Assembly: GCF_038396675.1 (NCBI RefSeq) | Contig: NC_088931.1 | Location: forward strand, 39,030,001 to 39,094,000 | Direction of reading: 5' to 3' | Source of the DNA: Hydra vulgaris | Lineage: Eukaryota; Cnidaria; Hydrozoa; Anthoathecata; Hydridae | DNA: 64,000 nt | Shown: positions 51,058 to 62,419 of the stretch, piece after piece | Layout: every line of letters starts with the position of its first letter | How positions within the stretch are numbered: the first letter of the stretch is position 1 | Made by a program: the position numbers and the translations under genes | The notes under the pieces: generated by a model | The model's database searches: none | What the model saw: only the letters and a program-made list of their open reading frames with translations | What the model was told of the DNA's origin: nothing

Positions 51058-52830
51058 ATGCTTCTTTTTGAAAATACGTCCTTTAAAAGTAAAAAGTCAA
51101 AATCAGTAGTGGAAGCAGCTGAAGAAATGTGGACACAAAATTTGTGTCCACATTTCACCTGCTTCGTGAAATCAAGCACGAAGCGCCGTCCTAATATACC
51201 GCAGATAAAACAGGATATGAGCGACAAGTTGTGTAAAATGCCTTCCAACAGAGATATCGTTGGAAGACTCTTGGGACTCTTTGATGAATTGAAAGGACGA
51301 CATAATCGACTAACAAAAGTATCCGAGGAATTGATGAATCTTTGGCAGAAGTTTAATTTTCCTGTTCTTTCCAAACAACAAGTGTTTGCTAATGTTAACA
51401 AACTTATCACATCATTTGAGAAACACAGAAAGCGACCAAATGCAGTATGTGAAGAAAATCTTGCTCATCTGTTCGATATAACAAAACCAGATGGAAATTG
51501 GATTTGTAGTGAGGACAAACAACTGTACAAAGTACAAATTGAATCAGATGGCAGGGTGGGATATACAACTATGAAAGCGGTCCTACGTCAACAATCCATC
51601 CATCAAAAAGGGCCAAAAGCACATCAGAACCCTCGACAAACCAAGCGGTTATCTCCGTACCACTTTCCTGCGATAGTGAGGATTCTGAGGAAAGAAGCAG
51701 CAGTGGTGACTCGAAGGCAGTTCCAGGAGAATCTCCCAGAAAGCGTGCAACACGCCAGTCAACTAAGTCGGCTGCCAAACTAGTGTCTAGTCACTCTTTG
51801 TCAACCAGAAAAACGTCACGGGTGCTTTAAAGCCTGGCTGAGGATGGAGTTTGTGTCCCAACACCATCACAGTCTGGAGTCTAGCGTCGAACAATCAGAG
51901 ATGCAGAACAAGTTAAGAACCGCCTCATGGAACTGATCTCTGAAGAGAAATTTTCTTTGCATTTTGATGGTAAGAAAATTGACAAGACTGAGTACCAAGT
52001 TGTGTGCTTGAAAAATTACAAAAGAACATGAAAACTTGGCATTTTGGTTTGTGACAGAGGATCCTCTGCAAACATATATAAAGCACTACAGGACCTACTT
52101 GATGATTACAATGCATGGAACAGTATTCAGATGATCATCTCTGACACAACAGCTGTAAATACTGGTGGCAAGAATGGAGTTGTAGCCAAGCTTCAGAAAA
52201 CATTTCGAGACAAGGGATTCAATGAACCTCAATACATCGGCTGCCAACACCACATTCTTGATCTTGTTCTACGAAATGCGTTGGATTTCTTTTTTCCTAT
52301 ACAGTCTATATACAGTCGCCTAACATTAACTACAAATTTATTGATGAGATTATGGAGCATTATGATGATTCAAAAAACGCCTACAAGGGCACAGCAGTAT
52401 ATAGCAGAGTATAAGGGCACAGCAGTATATAGCTACAAGGGCACAGCAGTATATAGCAGAGTATAAGAACCTTGGCTGGAGAGATGATTTTAAATTTCTT
52501 TTTCAGCTTTGTGAAGCATACAAGTTTTACAAAAATGAGGAAAAATGGCCTCGTATCAAATGGCACAAGCTGCCATCACTGCACAGTGCGAGGTAGAACT
52601 CAAGAGGCATTTTTGCCCTTATTGCATTTTTCATTCTTCCAAACTGGCGAGAACAGCTGAGGATAACTTGCGATTTCGTTGCAACTACATGGTCGCGGGC
52701 CTGGTTTTCAAACCAGTACTATGAAGAGGCGGCTTATGAAGACCTGCTGTCAACAATATCCCAACTTAAGAGTTCCAAAGCTGTGAAATGCTTCTCTACC
52801 CACTGGAAGACAGAACCATCAGTGCAATAA
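51058..52830 (+). pseudogene. Uncharacterised hAT-like transposase, copy A
   Basis: The first ORF (51058-51783) holds LCKMPSNRDIVGRLLGLFDE, LWQKFNFPVLSKQQVFANVN and LFDITKPDGNWICSEDKQLY, a conserved N-terminal region shared with copy B. A stop follows. In other frames are LMELISEEKFSLHFDGKKI (about 51930-51980; candidate first catalytic D), ALQDLLDDYNAWNSIQMI, ISDTTAVNTGGKNGVVAKLQ (about 52135-52195; candidate second D) and PQYIGCQHHILDLVLR (about 52230-52275), equivalent to the C-x2-H step of hAT transposases. A 52-bp tandem duplication at 52380-52460 and later WREQLR and CFSTHW text end the relic near 52830. The family is not one I can name; the hAT relationship is inferred from the D...D...CxxH order. 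Confidence 0.6.
51124..51156. repeat. 33-bp palindrome inside copy A
   Basis: GAAATGTGGACACAAA and its exact reverse complement flank one central base. It is absent from the aligned part of copy B (ETWTKNLVQF), so it is a local change. Confidence 0.9.
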
Positions 52831-52854
52831 TAATAGTGGCAGAGAAATGTATAG

Positions 52855-52939
52855 AATTTTCCAGAACATCGTATAACGCTGTGCGTCATACGATGTTCTG
52901 GAAAATAATATATAATATTATTTTCCAGAACATCGTATT
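52855..52939. repeat. Three-arm inverted repeat
   Basis: TTTTCCAGAACATCGTAT occurs at about 52857 and 52922 in direct orientation, and once in between as its reverse complement (about 52887). The triple arrangement points to repeated template switching. Confidence 0.85.
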
Positions 52940-53305
52940 AATGGAATATAAACTGGTATATAAGCGAGGTGTTCAAAGCGGGTAGTTTTAATTATCTTAA
53001 TTTGGTGTCAACATTATTATTGCCTTATTTTAATTATTGGGCATTCTCTATAGTTTAAGTATAAATAGATCCTTGTATTATTTGGTAAGTTACATTTAAC
53101 TCTTTCGCAAATTATAATTGAGCATATAATATTTTATTAGTATCTGCTTTTTTCATTTTCTATAATCGTTATTTGCATTTTTTGAAATAAAAGATATTAA
53201 CAATAAAAGTTCAATTGAAAACTTAATAACAGTTTCTTTAATTTGTTACGTAATTAATATTGACGTTAAAGCCTTTCCTATTTTAGTTGCTGAGTAGAAG
53301 ACAAC

Positions 53306-53586
53306 ATGTCGTTCAAAAAGAGCTTTTCTAACACGGAGAAGAAAAAGGAAACCTGGACAAAGAACTTAGTCCAGTTTCAAGCCATCAAGAAGAGGCAACG
53401 TGTCAATCTATGAAGCACCCATTGATCGAACGGAGTCGCATGCCCTTGAAAAACCACATCATTGGACGCTTCAAATTTCTTGAATCCACAGCCAAAGAAC
53501 GGAGAGAGAGGATCGGTTTAATTGCTGTAAAGCTTATAGATCTATAGAGCAAAACTTTGAACTTCCTGCATGTATCTGATCAAGCC

Positions 53587-53663
<77 letters not shown>

Positions 53664-55073
53664 GTATTAGCATTTTCATAGTTAATTTTTTTATAAAATG
53701 AGCTTTTTAAAACCACGTTATTTCAAAATGGGGCAAGTTGGGCCCGCTAACTTTTTAGTTTTTAACAGAATGATACAAACTCTCTTTAAAAAAAGAATTG
53801 GCTTTGCGAAGGAAATTTAAGATAAAAAATCAGTTTAAACTCATAAATTTACATATTTACATTATTTTACAAATTAAGATAAATTTATCTATTAATTTCG
53901 TTTACAAAGAAAATTAAAATAAAAGCTTTTGTATTTAGGGAGAAAATTAAGTTTTAATAATGATAAATTTTTAACGATAAAAAAGAGCTGTTTTCGGTCA
54001 TTTTCAAACAAAAATTAACAATTAAATCTATTATTTCAGTACTTATTTTTTTATACCATTAGAAATATAAGAAACTGTAGAAAATAGTTAGCTAATAACA
54101 TTGTTTAAATTTCGCTACTCAAAAAACTATATTTTGGCCAAATTTTAGGTGTTTCTAAATCACTGTGCATTTGTGCTAGCTAAACTTCTGAAAGACTACG
54201 AGCGCTGCAGAAAAAAACAAAACTTTGATTCATTGAAATGTTTGACATGACCAAGATGAAAGGCGAATGATTGTGCAAAGAGGATGAGATCCTCTACAAA
54301 CTGCAAATTGAAAACAAAGGTTACGTTGGTTATTCAACTGGCAAACCTGCTAGTGCCAATACCATCCACCCATCCAAGCAAAAGAGAGCAATGGAAGCAA
54401 TGTCCACACTTATGGTATGCCGCCAGTTTTCTGGTGAGGGCATTGAAATCCCAACCCTAAGTCAATCAGCAACCCACAAGGCTATCTACACGAGAGCTGC
54501 TCAGTTGAAAAAACACTTGGTGAGCATGCTTCATCTGGAGAAGTGGGGCATACACTTTGACGGCAAACACATTGAGGACTTTGAATATTAGGCCGTGGTC
54601 CTCAAGAATGAATCTAAAGAAATTAAGTTGACTGCGCTAAAGTTTAAAGATGGGAAAACTCAAACAATAGCAGAAAGTTTCCAGGATGTGTAAGAGGATT
54701 TCAACCTGTGGGGATCAATTGTGATGATTGTTGCCGACACAACAAATGTGAATACCTTCAAAAAGACAGGCGTTGTTGTTCGGCTGCAGCAAATTTTCGA
54801 AGAGAAAGGTCACCCCAAACCCAAGTTCATCGTTGCCAGCACCATGTACTTGACTGCATTCTTCGCGTTGTCATGGATAATGAGCTCCATGGGTCAACTA
54901 AATCACCGAAAATTGAGTATTTCTTTGTGCAGGATTTGATAAGCAATTACGATAAATTGAAAGCAGCAACCAGTGCTGCGAGCGTGCCATCAAAGTTATG
55001 CAAGAATTGCCGCAACAAGGACAACCTCCCACAGAGATTCATCCTCTCTAATGACATTATCGTGAATATTTGA
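53306..55073 (+). pseudogene. Uncharacterised hAT-like transposase, copy B
   Basis: Same order and strand as copy A. Pieces: MSFKKSFSNTEKKKETWTKN (53306), HIIGRFKFLESTAKERRERI (about 53455-53515), NFLHVSDQAI broken by a (TA)n insertion at 53589. The text resumes at about 54170 with AKLLKDYERCRKKQNF and FDMTKMKGE, then the ORF 54271-54591 (EDEILYKLQIENKGYVGYST ... KWGIHFDGKHIEDFEY). After a stop come VMIVADTTNVNTFKKTGVVV (about 54720), a frameshift, and GCQHHVLDCILRVVMDN (about 54835-54885). FFVQDLISNYDKL follows, ending at 55073. An ATTTTAG before 54150 could be an old splice acceptor. The two copies are diverged, so this is an old tandem pair or two insertions. Confidence 0.6.
53589..53660. 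repeat. (TA)n microsatellite inside copy B
   Basis: About 36 TA units interrupting the transposase text. Confidence 0.95.
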
Positions 55074-55135
55074 CTTCCTTGTGCGTTTGATGAGCTTATA
55101 TAATGTTGTATGCACGTGACTCTACAGCTTGTGTT

Positions 55136-55200
55136 CAATTAATAAAAAAAACCTCACGCACAAAAATTATTTTGTGCGTGAGGTTTTTTTTATTAAATTG
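55136..55200. repeat. Perfect hairpin after copy B
   Basis: AAACCTCACGCACAAAA is mirrored around a tiny AT loop as TTTTGTGCGTGAGGTTT, with matching poly-A/T and CAATT/AATTG ends. It begins about 60 bp after the relic's last stop. Confidence 0.9.
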
Positions 55201-55287
55201 TCATGAATGTATTATTTTATTTTATCTTAAATGAAAGCTCATCAAAATAATGATACAGGGAAACAAGGTTGTATAAAAGTCATCACC

Positions 55288-55497
<210 letters not shown>

Positions 55498-55751
55498 CAG
55501 TATCGGACAAAACGAATGCAACCAAATAATGCTAATTTAGTTTCTTTATATAAAAGTGCTGCATTTTTTCAATTTAGAGAAATAACTATGTAACTGTTTA
55601 GAGAAAAAGTTCTTCAAGTTTTATTCATCACAAAATTCATTATTTGTACACGAAAATTAATAAATTAATCAAAAGTATTTAAAAACGTTGATTTTCTTCT
55701 GGACAAAACAAGTGCGACCCGACAAAATGTTGACCAAGCTGTATTTCGCTA

Positions 55752-56659
55752 TCAATATTTCGTGGCGAATCCTTTGTTGTCGATCACAGCCTTGCATCTT
55801 CGAGGCATAGATTTGATCAGGTGATCAATGAAACTTTGTGGAGTTGCTGCCCAGGCCTTTTGGATTTGTTCAAACAGTTGATTCTTATTACGAACACCTT
55901 CACGATTAATTCTGCGGTTGACGATCTCCCACAGGTTCTCAATAGGGTTGAGATCCGGAGATTGAGGCGGCCAATCCATCACCGATATGTGGTTGTCTTG
56001 AAACCACTGCTTGACTACTTTTGCAGTGTGTTTCGGATCGTTGTCTTGCTGAAAAACCCATTTTATTAGCATATTCCCTGTTGTCTTGCTGAAAAACCCA
56101 TTTTATTAGCATGCTTCACGGTCTTATGGCAGTAACGTAAATCGATGCGTTTTCCGGCCGGTCGACGTACACGGCAAATGCCATTGCTCCCAATGATTTT
56201 GAACTTTGATTCGTCACTGAACAGAACAGTTCGCCATTTCTGCACATTCCAGTCAATATGAGATGTAGCAAACAGGAGTCTTTTCTTCTGGTTTTTTAGT
56301 GAAATCAGCGGTTTCTTTGCAGGGCGTCGAGAATACAATCCGGCTTCAACAGCACGTCGTCTGATTGTTCGGTCCGATACAGGCAGCTCTAACTGCTTTT
56401 GTATCTCGACTGATGATATCCAGGGATCCTTCTTGACGGATCTGACGATCATAGAATCCTCTCTAGAAGTGGTGGAACGCGGTCTTCCACCTTTGTTATC
56501 TGCTGCCAACTTCCCCGTAGAACGATATTTGGAACATAGTCTTGATACGGTCCATTTTTTCACGCGATATTTATCACAAATACTTTTTTGTGCCATTCCA
56601 CTTACGTAATCGCCAATAATTTTCTTTCTTAGTTCCAATCCAAGACTGTCGGGAGCCAT
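55752..56659 (-). pseudogene. Damaged Tc1 transposase (DD34E)
   Basis: I take the start as MAPDSLGLELRKKIIGDY at 56659. The paired-like HTH region includes QKSICDKYRVKKWTVSRLC, GGRPRSTTSRED (GRPR hook) and the second HTH SDRTIRRRAVEAGLYSRRPA. The catalytic region has VLFSDESKFKI (first D), QQDNDPKHTA (second D) and WPPQSPDLNPIENLWEIV (final E), with the tail ending NKGFATKY at 55752. About 40 residues between the first and second D (the usual GGGSVMVWG block) are deleted after CHKTVKH. A 40-bp direct duplication (ATGCTAATAAAATGGGTTTT...) at the junction shifts the frame. Everything else is open, so the damage is recent. Confidence 0.9.
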
Positions 56660-56904
56660 GAAGTCATAAAAATAATAAAAATAAATAATCACATTTCTCA
56701 AGGCTTACCGTGTAACATTTACCTTGTGATGATAAAATAATGCTCTGTGGAACACAACGTCTTGGTTGGATGTGGATTGTATTGATGTAATGAAACACTT
56801 GTTGTATTTCACTTCTTGTATTGATGTTCTTCGATAAAACACTTTGATAAAACTCACTTCGATAAACTGTCTTGATAATACTGACTGATTGACTTCCATA
56901 TACT

Positions 56905-57124
56905 GACTGAATTACATGTCGATTTACATGTCTCTTATATAGTATAATGAACCTGCGTGAACCTATTCTGGAAGATTCTAGATGCTTCTTTTCGATGCTT
57001 CTGGAAGCTTCTTGATGCGTCTGGATGTTTCTGAATGTTTCTGGATATTTCTGGATGCTACTGGATGCTTCCAGATGCTTCTTCTGGAAACTTCTGTAAG
57101 CTTCTGCATGCTTCTGGAAACTTC
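56905..57124 (-). promoter_or_regulatory. Heat-shock-type promoter ahead of the Tc1 transposase
   Basis: Four three-unit heat-shock elements of the exact form TTCnnGAAnnTTC lie at 56966-56978, 56999-57011, 57082-57094 and 57112-57124, within a roughly 10-bp periodic array of CTTCTGGATG-like words. Toward the transposase follow a TATA box (TATATAAGAG, 56941-56932) and an initiator TCAGTC (56910-56905), with about 33 bp from TATA to the initiator A. The implied leader is about 250 bases and includes a possible splice donor (AAG-GTAAAT) near 56722. Known biology: HSF trimers bind inverted nGAAn triplets. The regulation itself is inferred. Confidence 0.75.
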
Positions 57125-57425
57125 TGGATACTTTCTTTAATCATTAAAAAACTTCCGTGACGTTGACACGGACCAGACTTAAGAAAATGAAACAAACCAA
57201 TAAAGTTGCACTTGTTTTGTCTGCTGCAAAATGGCACTTGTCAACGAAATTCTGCCTGTGTGCTGCCACCTATCAGCTGATTGCTCATGTCATGATATGC
57301 TATAACTCTAGACTCCTGAACTGTTTGCTGTGGTAGTATAGTTCTTTTCGTTTTTAAGACATGTAAAATTAGGAACACTTTTTAGCATTGTTCGATGTTG
57401 GTTGCAAATGTTTCGTCCAATACTG

Positions 57426-57427
<2 letters not shown>

Positions 57428-57507
<80 letters not shown>
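57428..57507. repeat. (TA)n microsatellite, right of Tc1 element
   Basis: About 40 TA units beginning right after the Tc1 right end. Confidence 0.95.
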
Positions 57508-57510
<3 letters not shown>

Positions 57511-57863
57511 CCGGAACAAGAAGAAGACATTAACTGTCTTATCACGGAGCCCCGTTTACATATTGTCCGTGCTTATAAACAAAAAATAAAATATACACAA
57601 AACGTGTTACCTGTGGTACCACCTTAAGTGGGTACCACAAGAAAACGTAGTTTCTGTGGTACCACCTTAAAAATACAAAACTTTTGTCGAATAATAAAAT
57701 GACTTTTATGTTGATGTAAAAATAAAAAAATAAAAAAAAGTTTTGTACACTTAAACAAATATATTTGATATTTAACAATATATATTTAATGCCAATGAAA
57801 AAGTTATTTTTATTTTAAAATTGCTTTTTAAAAAAAATAATTAAAGACAATTGTATTAAAATC

Positions 57864-60149
57864 TAGGGTTTGGACTGTCTGCGCAGATCTGCGCAGACAG
57901 TGTAATTTGTCTGCGCAGACGTCGGCGCCGACAAAATTTACTGCTTTGCAGACGATTTTTTGAAATCAACAAAAGTTTTCAACTTAAAAAATATTTTAAC
58001 TTTATTATAAATTCAGTAATTAGTAACAATAAGAGTTTTCAAAGATTTTTACAGTAATAAAAGAGTATAATGCTGGCGCCTATTCAGTGATTTCTTGACA
58101 TTCAATTTCATTGAGTATTGCATCTTCTTCAAGAATGTAATTAGTCTTTTCATTTGTGTCCATCGGCACGCTATTGGTATACAAGAATACCAGCTTTTCA
58201 ACTCTCTCATTCGTAAGACGATTTCTTAGTCGCAAGTGAATAAATCGAAAGGTCGAACAAGCTCTTTCTGCTGTAGCCGATGAGCAGATCATTTCGTTAA
58301 TAGGCTTAGCAATTTCGTAAAGAGCAGGATATTTATCGCAACCGATAATTTTTTAATAATTTCGCGCGTTCATCTTGAATATTGTTTCCTTTCTTCTATC
58401 AGGCAGCGCAGCCATTTCTCCTATAAAAGCAATCAATTCATCCTCAGCAGTGTTCAGGTTTAATCTTTTTGGCGAATTCAACTGTAGCAGTGATAAAATC
58501 GGTTTTATCTTCATTCAAATATAAACCTTCTGCAGCATTTTTGGGCGTTAATATGAAAGCAATTCCAATACCTGGTGTAAAAAGAAAATCGAGGTGAGAT
58601 TGCACTTTTTGTTGTATGTCTTTATCGTCCATATATGAATTGTTCATTTGACCAAAGTAATCATACACAAGAGACAATGGAGCTTCATTACTTTCTAGAT
58701 TTCCGATCACGTTGGAAGGAAATTCAATTCTTTTGACAAGCTTAGAGAGACGGTCCTAAAATGAGTTAGATTTTATCAACGCCAAAACATCAGCAGATGT
58801 ATTCTTTGGTTGAACTTCCTTCAGTAATGTACTTTCTTCGTCTACCAACTTAATAAGAACGTATTTTGATAGCTGGAGACTGCTCATTGATTTATAATAA
58901 CTTAACCATCGTGTAGATACAGGCATGGACAATGAAAGAGAAATATTTGCTGCAATTCGTCTTTCATCATACTTTGCTTTCACAATGTGATGATTTTTCA
59001 AATATTTGATGATTTTTTCTGCATCTTTGACTGTTTTTGTGGTCTCAGTTGTAAAAACTATGTCCTTCACAAGCAAGTTGACTCCAAGAGCTCCGCATCC
59101 GCTAGCCGAGATGTGTGGATATTTCTCCTCAATGATCCTCCACGCTGATTTCATAACAGGAGCGTTGTCGCTTATGAAACTGGTTAATTTTTGTGAGCCA
59201 ATTTTCACAATAACTTTTAAGATTGCCGCGGCAACTGTAGATGAATTTTGAATGATTTCGGATGTATTTATTGAGGTGTAAAAAAAAGGCTTCTGATCGG
59301 GGGCTTTAATACAAAAATTCACTATGTGATCGCCTCTTATGTTCGTCCAGCCGTCAGACATCAGTGTTAAGTTTGTTTCAGAATTCAAAATTTCATTTAC
59401 AGAAGTAGAACATTTTGTGTATTGTTTGTCGAGCAGAGATCCTGATAAGGCTTTAACATTCGGGATGACAGATGCGTACGATGGATTGAGCAACTTAATG
59501 AAATCCTTGAAGGCCTTCAATTCGACTAAACAAAAAGATATACCCGTACGGTAAAAGAAATTAGCAAGCTTCGTGTCCATTTCATTTTTGAGCTCCTCAT
59601 TAATTGGTTAATGTACACGCTGCGTCAGTGAATCAGACATAGACGGAAGATGCTGAGAATCATTGATTAGATGTGGAGATTCATAATTACGCTTAGAAAG
59701 CAATCTTTTTTCTTCGACACTGGCGCTTGGACATGTTGATCTTTTATGCGCTGCAAGGCGTTCCTTCGACCATTGAACAGTTTTTTTACATGCTAAACAA
59801 GTGCCAGAACGCTTCTTTCGATCAAGATTTGTCAAATATTTCGAAATTTTGATGTTTTCCATTTTAAACATTTTGAATGACAAAAATACACAATTTCTTG
59901 ATTCTAAATTACTTTAAATTGTAGTAAGAAACACTTAAAAAAGTTTATACCGATTGATTATATGTAGCTCGAACCAAAAAGAAACAGATGAGTAATGAAA
60001 AACTTGTAAAAAGTAGATAATTATGCAAAAATAATTTCAGACATTTGATTCAGATAATTTGAATTTTTCGTTTCCGTTAAAGTGTTTACGCAGACGTCAG
60101 GGCCGACGTCTGCGCAGATATGCGCATATTTTACATTTTCCGAACCCTA
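57864..60149 (-). mobile_element. hAT transposon with TAGGGTTYGGA ends and GCGCAGA iterons
   Basis: The left end reads TAGGGTTTGGACTGTCTGCG and the right end, reverse-complemented, TAGGGTTCGGAAAATGTAAA. Both continue into clusters of TCTGCGCAGA and GTCGGC-CCGAC words (57873-57935; 60090-60125). The flanks TTAAAATC (57856-57863) and TTACAATC (60150-60157) are an 8-bp target duplication with one mismatch. The interior carries a nearly full-length transposase on the minus strand. Confidence 0.92.
58080..59883 (-). pseudogene. hAT transposase (BED finger, DUF659-type), nearly intact
   Basis: From 59883: MSFKMFKMENIKISKYLTNL, then a BED-type zinc finger (CLACKKTVQWSKERLAAHKR-STC). An in-frame stop lies at 59608-59610. 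The catalytic half continues: NLTLMSDGWTNIRGDHIVNF (first D), SFISDNAPVMKSAWRIIEEK (second D), SASGCGALGVNLLVKDI (where the usual C-x2-H appears as GALGVN, so the histidine is lost), and STRWLSYYKS. Another in-frame stop is at 58756. The frame is open to 58444, after which a shift leads to ICSSATAERACSTFRFIHLR and LRNRLTNERVEKLVFLYTN, the C-terminal dimerisation domain, ending at 58080. Two stops and one frameshift are the only obvious lesions. Confidence 0.88.
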
Positions 60150-60309
60150 TTACAATCTAATTAAAGTAAGATTCTTTTAGAATCTGTTTTAACTTTTTCT
60201 AGTGAGTAGTATTCTTTATTAAACTTTTTAATAAAATTTGTACATAAAAAAGGTCCTTGATATTGAATACAATAAGATATTGAATACCATATTGAATACG
60301 ATAAGATTT

Positions 60310-60995
60310 TTAAATTAATTCTCTAGGTACATGAAAGTTATTATCTGAAAACTTTGTTGGATACTTATGAGATATTTCACTAAAATAAGACTGAAATATA
60401 AGTGAAGATATTCCATGTGTCATTTTAAACATGAAAAGTAATATTTGGTAAGTGTTTAGTTTATAAATATATAAGACCTTGAGACGATTTAATAGTGGTT
60501 CGCAATACACAGTTCGGTTTGCTCCAAATACAATCCTACTAGCATGCTTTTGTTTACTATGAATTTTTTTGAGTTTTTCGTAATTTGTACTTCCCCATGC
60601 AATGTTGCAATAAGAAAGATAGCTGTGAATAAATGAAAATTAAATTTTCATTAGAGCTCTAGTATTTAAAAATGGTTTTGTTTTATAAAATACGGAAATA
60701 TTATAGGAGATTTTACTTTCAATGGATTGGATGTGAACTTCCTTGACAAGTTTTCATCAAGAATTGCTCCTAATAAGTTAACAGTAAATTCTCTTTTTAC
60801 ATCTATTTTATTGAATAAAAGATTTGGCAGTTTAAGTGGAATATTATCAACTTTATTTGGTTTGTAGAACAGGATGAATTTAGTTTTATCTACATTTAAT
60901 AAAAGGCGGTTGCTTATAAACCATTCATTTACTTTAGATAACTCTTCATTAAAAATTTTAAAAAGAATTTTTATATCTTTGTGTGAATTTTACCA
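60310..60995 (-). pseudogene. CR1-like retrotransposon RT C-terminal fragment
   Basis: Minus strand: INEWFISNRLLLNVDKTKFI (about 60950-60890), NLLGAILDENLSRKF (about 60780), SYCNIAWGSTNYEKLKKIHS (about 60600-60550), KQKHASRIVFGANRT and LNTYQILLFMFKM (60540-60430), then YFSEISHKYPTKFSDNNFHV, ending at 60310. A break lies near 60640-60700. The FADD active site and everything upstream are absent. Confidence 0.8.
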
Positions 60996-62419
60996 TACTT
61001 TCAAGTGAAGCAAGATGTAATGACCGGTTTTTTTCACGAGATGAACGAATAAAGAGCGGCAAAGCTTTTCACATGATCATGTAGTTACGCAGGAAAAGTG
61101 GTTTTTGTGAAAGATTTTTGTCGAAATCATCAAAAATAGTAAAAAACTCTCAATCATTGATACCTAAAACACAATTTTCAGTAATTACTTATAAATTGCA
61201 CTTGGTATCAGTTGTAGCAAAAACAAGTTTCTCTTTTCCGATCTGAGATTCATTAATGAGTTGTGGATGTTGTTGTAATAAGATTTCTAAATAAAGCTTG
61301 TTAAAAGAAAGATAAATATTTATATGCCCTTCTATGAATTGCTTCATGTGCTTTCCATCAACAATTTAACGTAAATTTGTATGTCGGTATATACCTGTCT
61401 CTGTAAGGATTGTGTTGATTAATTGCAATTCTGATTAATGTTGTGCCAATAATATTGGTTACAATTTTCAAGACAAAATTAAAATAAAATGTATAAATTT
61501 ACAAAACAGAAAAATTAAAACAAGACTCTACTGACCTTTTTCTGATTATCAACTTACTGACAAATAATGCATCTCGTAAATTCATTTAGTGATCTCCTTC
61601 GTTTACAGTTAGTAACATCCTCCATATCAGTTTTTTATCTTTTGTATTATTTATATAATTCCAAAATATCAAGATGATGATGCTTAATAACCTTGCTTCA
61701 GTAAAAAATAAAAAAATCATTTGCATTTTGAGAAAAGTAGTGTAAAACATTCGTAATGAAAAACATGCCGATGAAACAACTCAAATTCCCATATAACAAA
61801 CTTTCATTCGTTTTAATTATATTTTTAATCCATTTATTTAACCACAAAATATGAAAATTTACAATAATATTTTATAAACTCACATAAATAAGGTTAGGTG
61901 TCACTCATATAGTTAAAAACTAGTCAATGGAGTGACACCTAAAAAAAGAAAGCAAGAAAGGAAAATAAAGCACTAATAAATAAAGATAATATTAACAATT
62001 GCAATAATAATATAATAAAAATAATAATAATATTAATAATAATAAAACATAAAAGTAGAATAAAAAAACATTAAAAATAGTAATTATATCATTATAACTT
62101 TACTAAAAATTATAACTAATGATAAAAACTATGGTAAAAAAAATTATAGTAAAGTTTATAACTATGACAGAAATTATTAAAATAAACATAGCAATTGCAA
62201 AAATTAGGACAATAACCATAAAACTATTACTACAATTGAATCACTATCATTATAAATGATATTAATAAGATTTATAAAACTAAAGTAAATTAATGATAAT
62301 AGCAATACTAGTAGTAGAGTTAAAAAAGGCAGTATAAAATAAAAGTAATATTTTTATAAATACAGTAATATAAAAAAACAATAATAATAAAAGATAAAAT
62401 TAATATTTATTAAATATAT
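60996..62419. other. Non-coding AT-rich stretch with a hairpin
   Basis: No gene is recognised. TAGGTGTCACTC (61895-61906) and GAGTGACACCTA (61930-61941) form a hairpin. The stretch 61950-62420 is dominated by AATAAT-type words. Confidence 0.45.

Larger units (their letters stand above)
55498..57425 (-). mobile_element. Tc1-like transposon with IR/DR ends, inserted in (TA)n
   Basis: The left outer repeat is CAGTATCGGACAAAACGAAT followed by GCAACC. The right outer repeat, reverse-complemented, is CAGTATTGGACGAAACATTT followed by GCAACC. A TA flanks each (55496-55497; 57426-57427). About 200 bp inside each end is a second related copy: TGGACAAAACAAGTGCGACC at 55698-55720 and, reverse-complemented, CAGACAAAACAAGTGCAAC at 57204-57226. 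That is the IR/DR layout of Sleeping Beauty-type elements. The 1.93-kb interior holds a damaged transposase on the minus strand and a heat-shock-like promoter between it and the right inner repeat. (TA)n tracts lie immediately outside both ends. Confidence 0.9.

Noticed and set aside
55136-55200. GC-stem hairpin with T-run after a gene end, resembling a bacterial terminator.
   Set aside because: The context is eukaryotic, the poly-T is part of the mirrored arms, and similar palindromes occur throughout the window away from genes.
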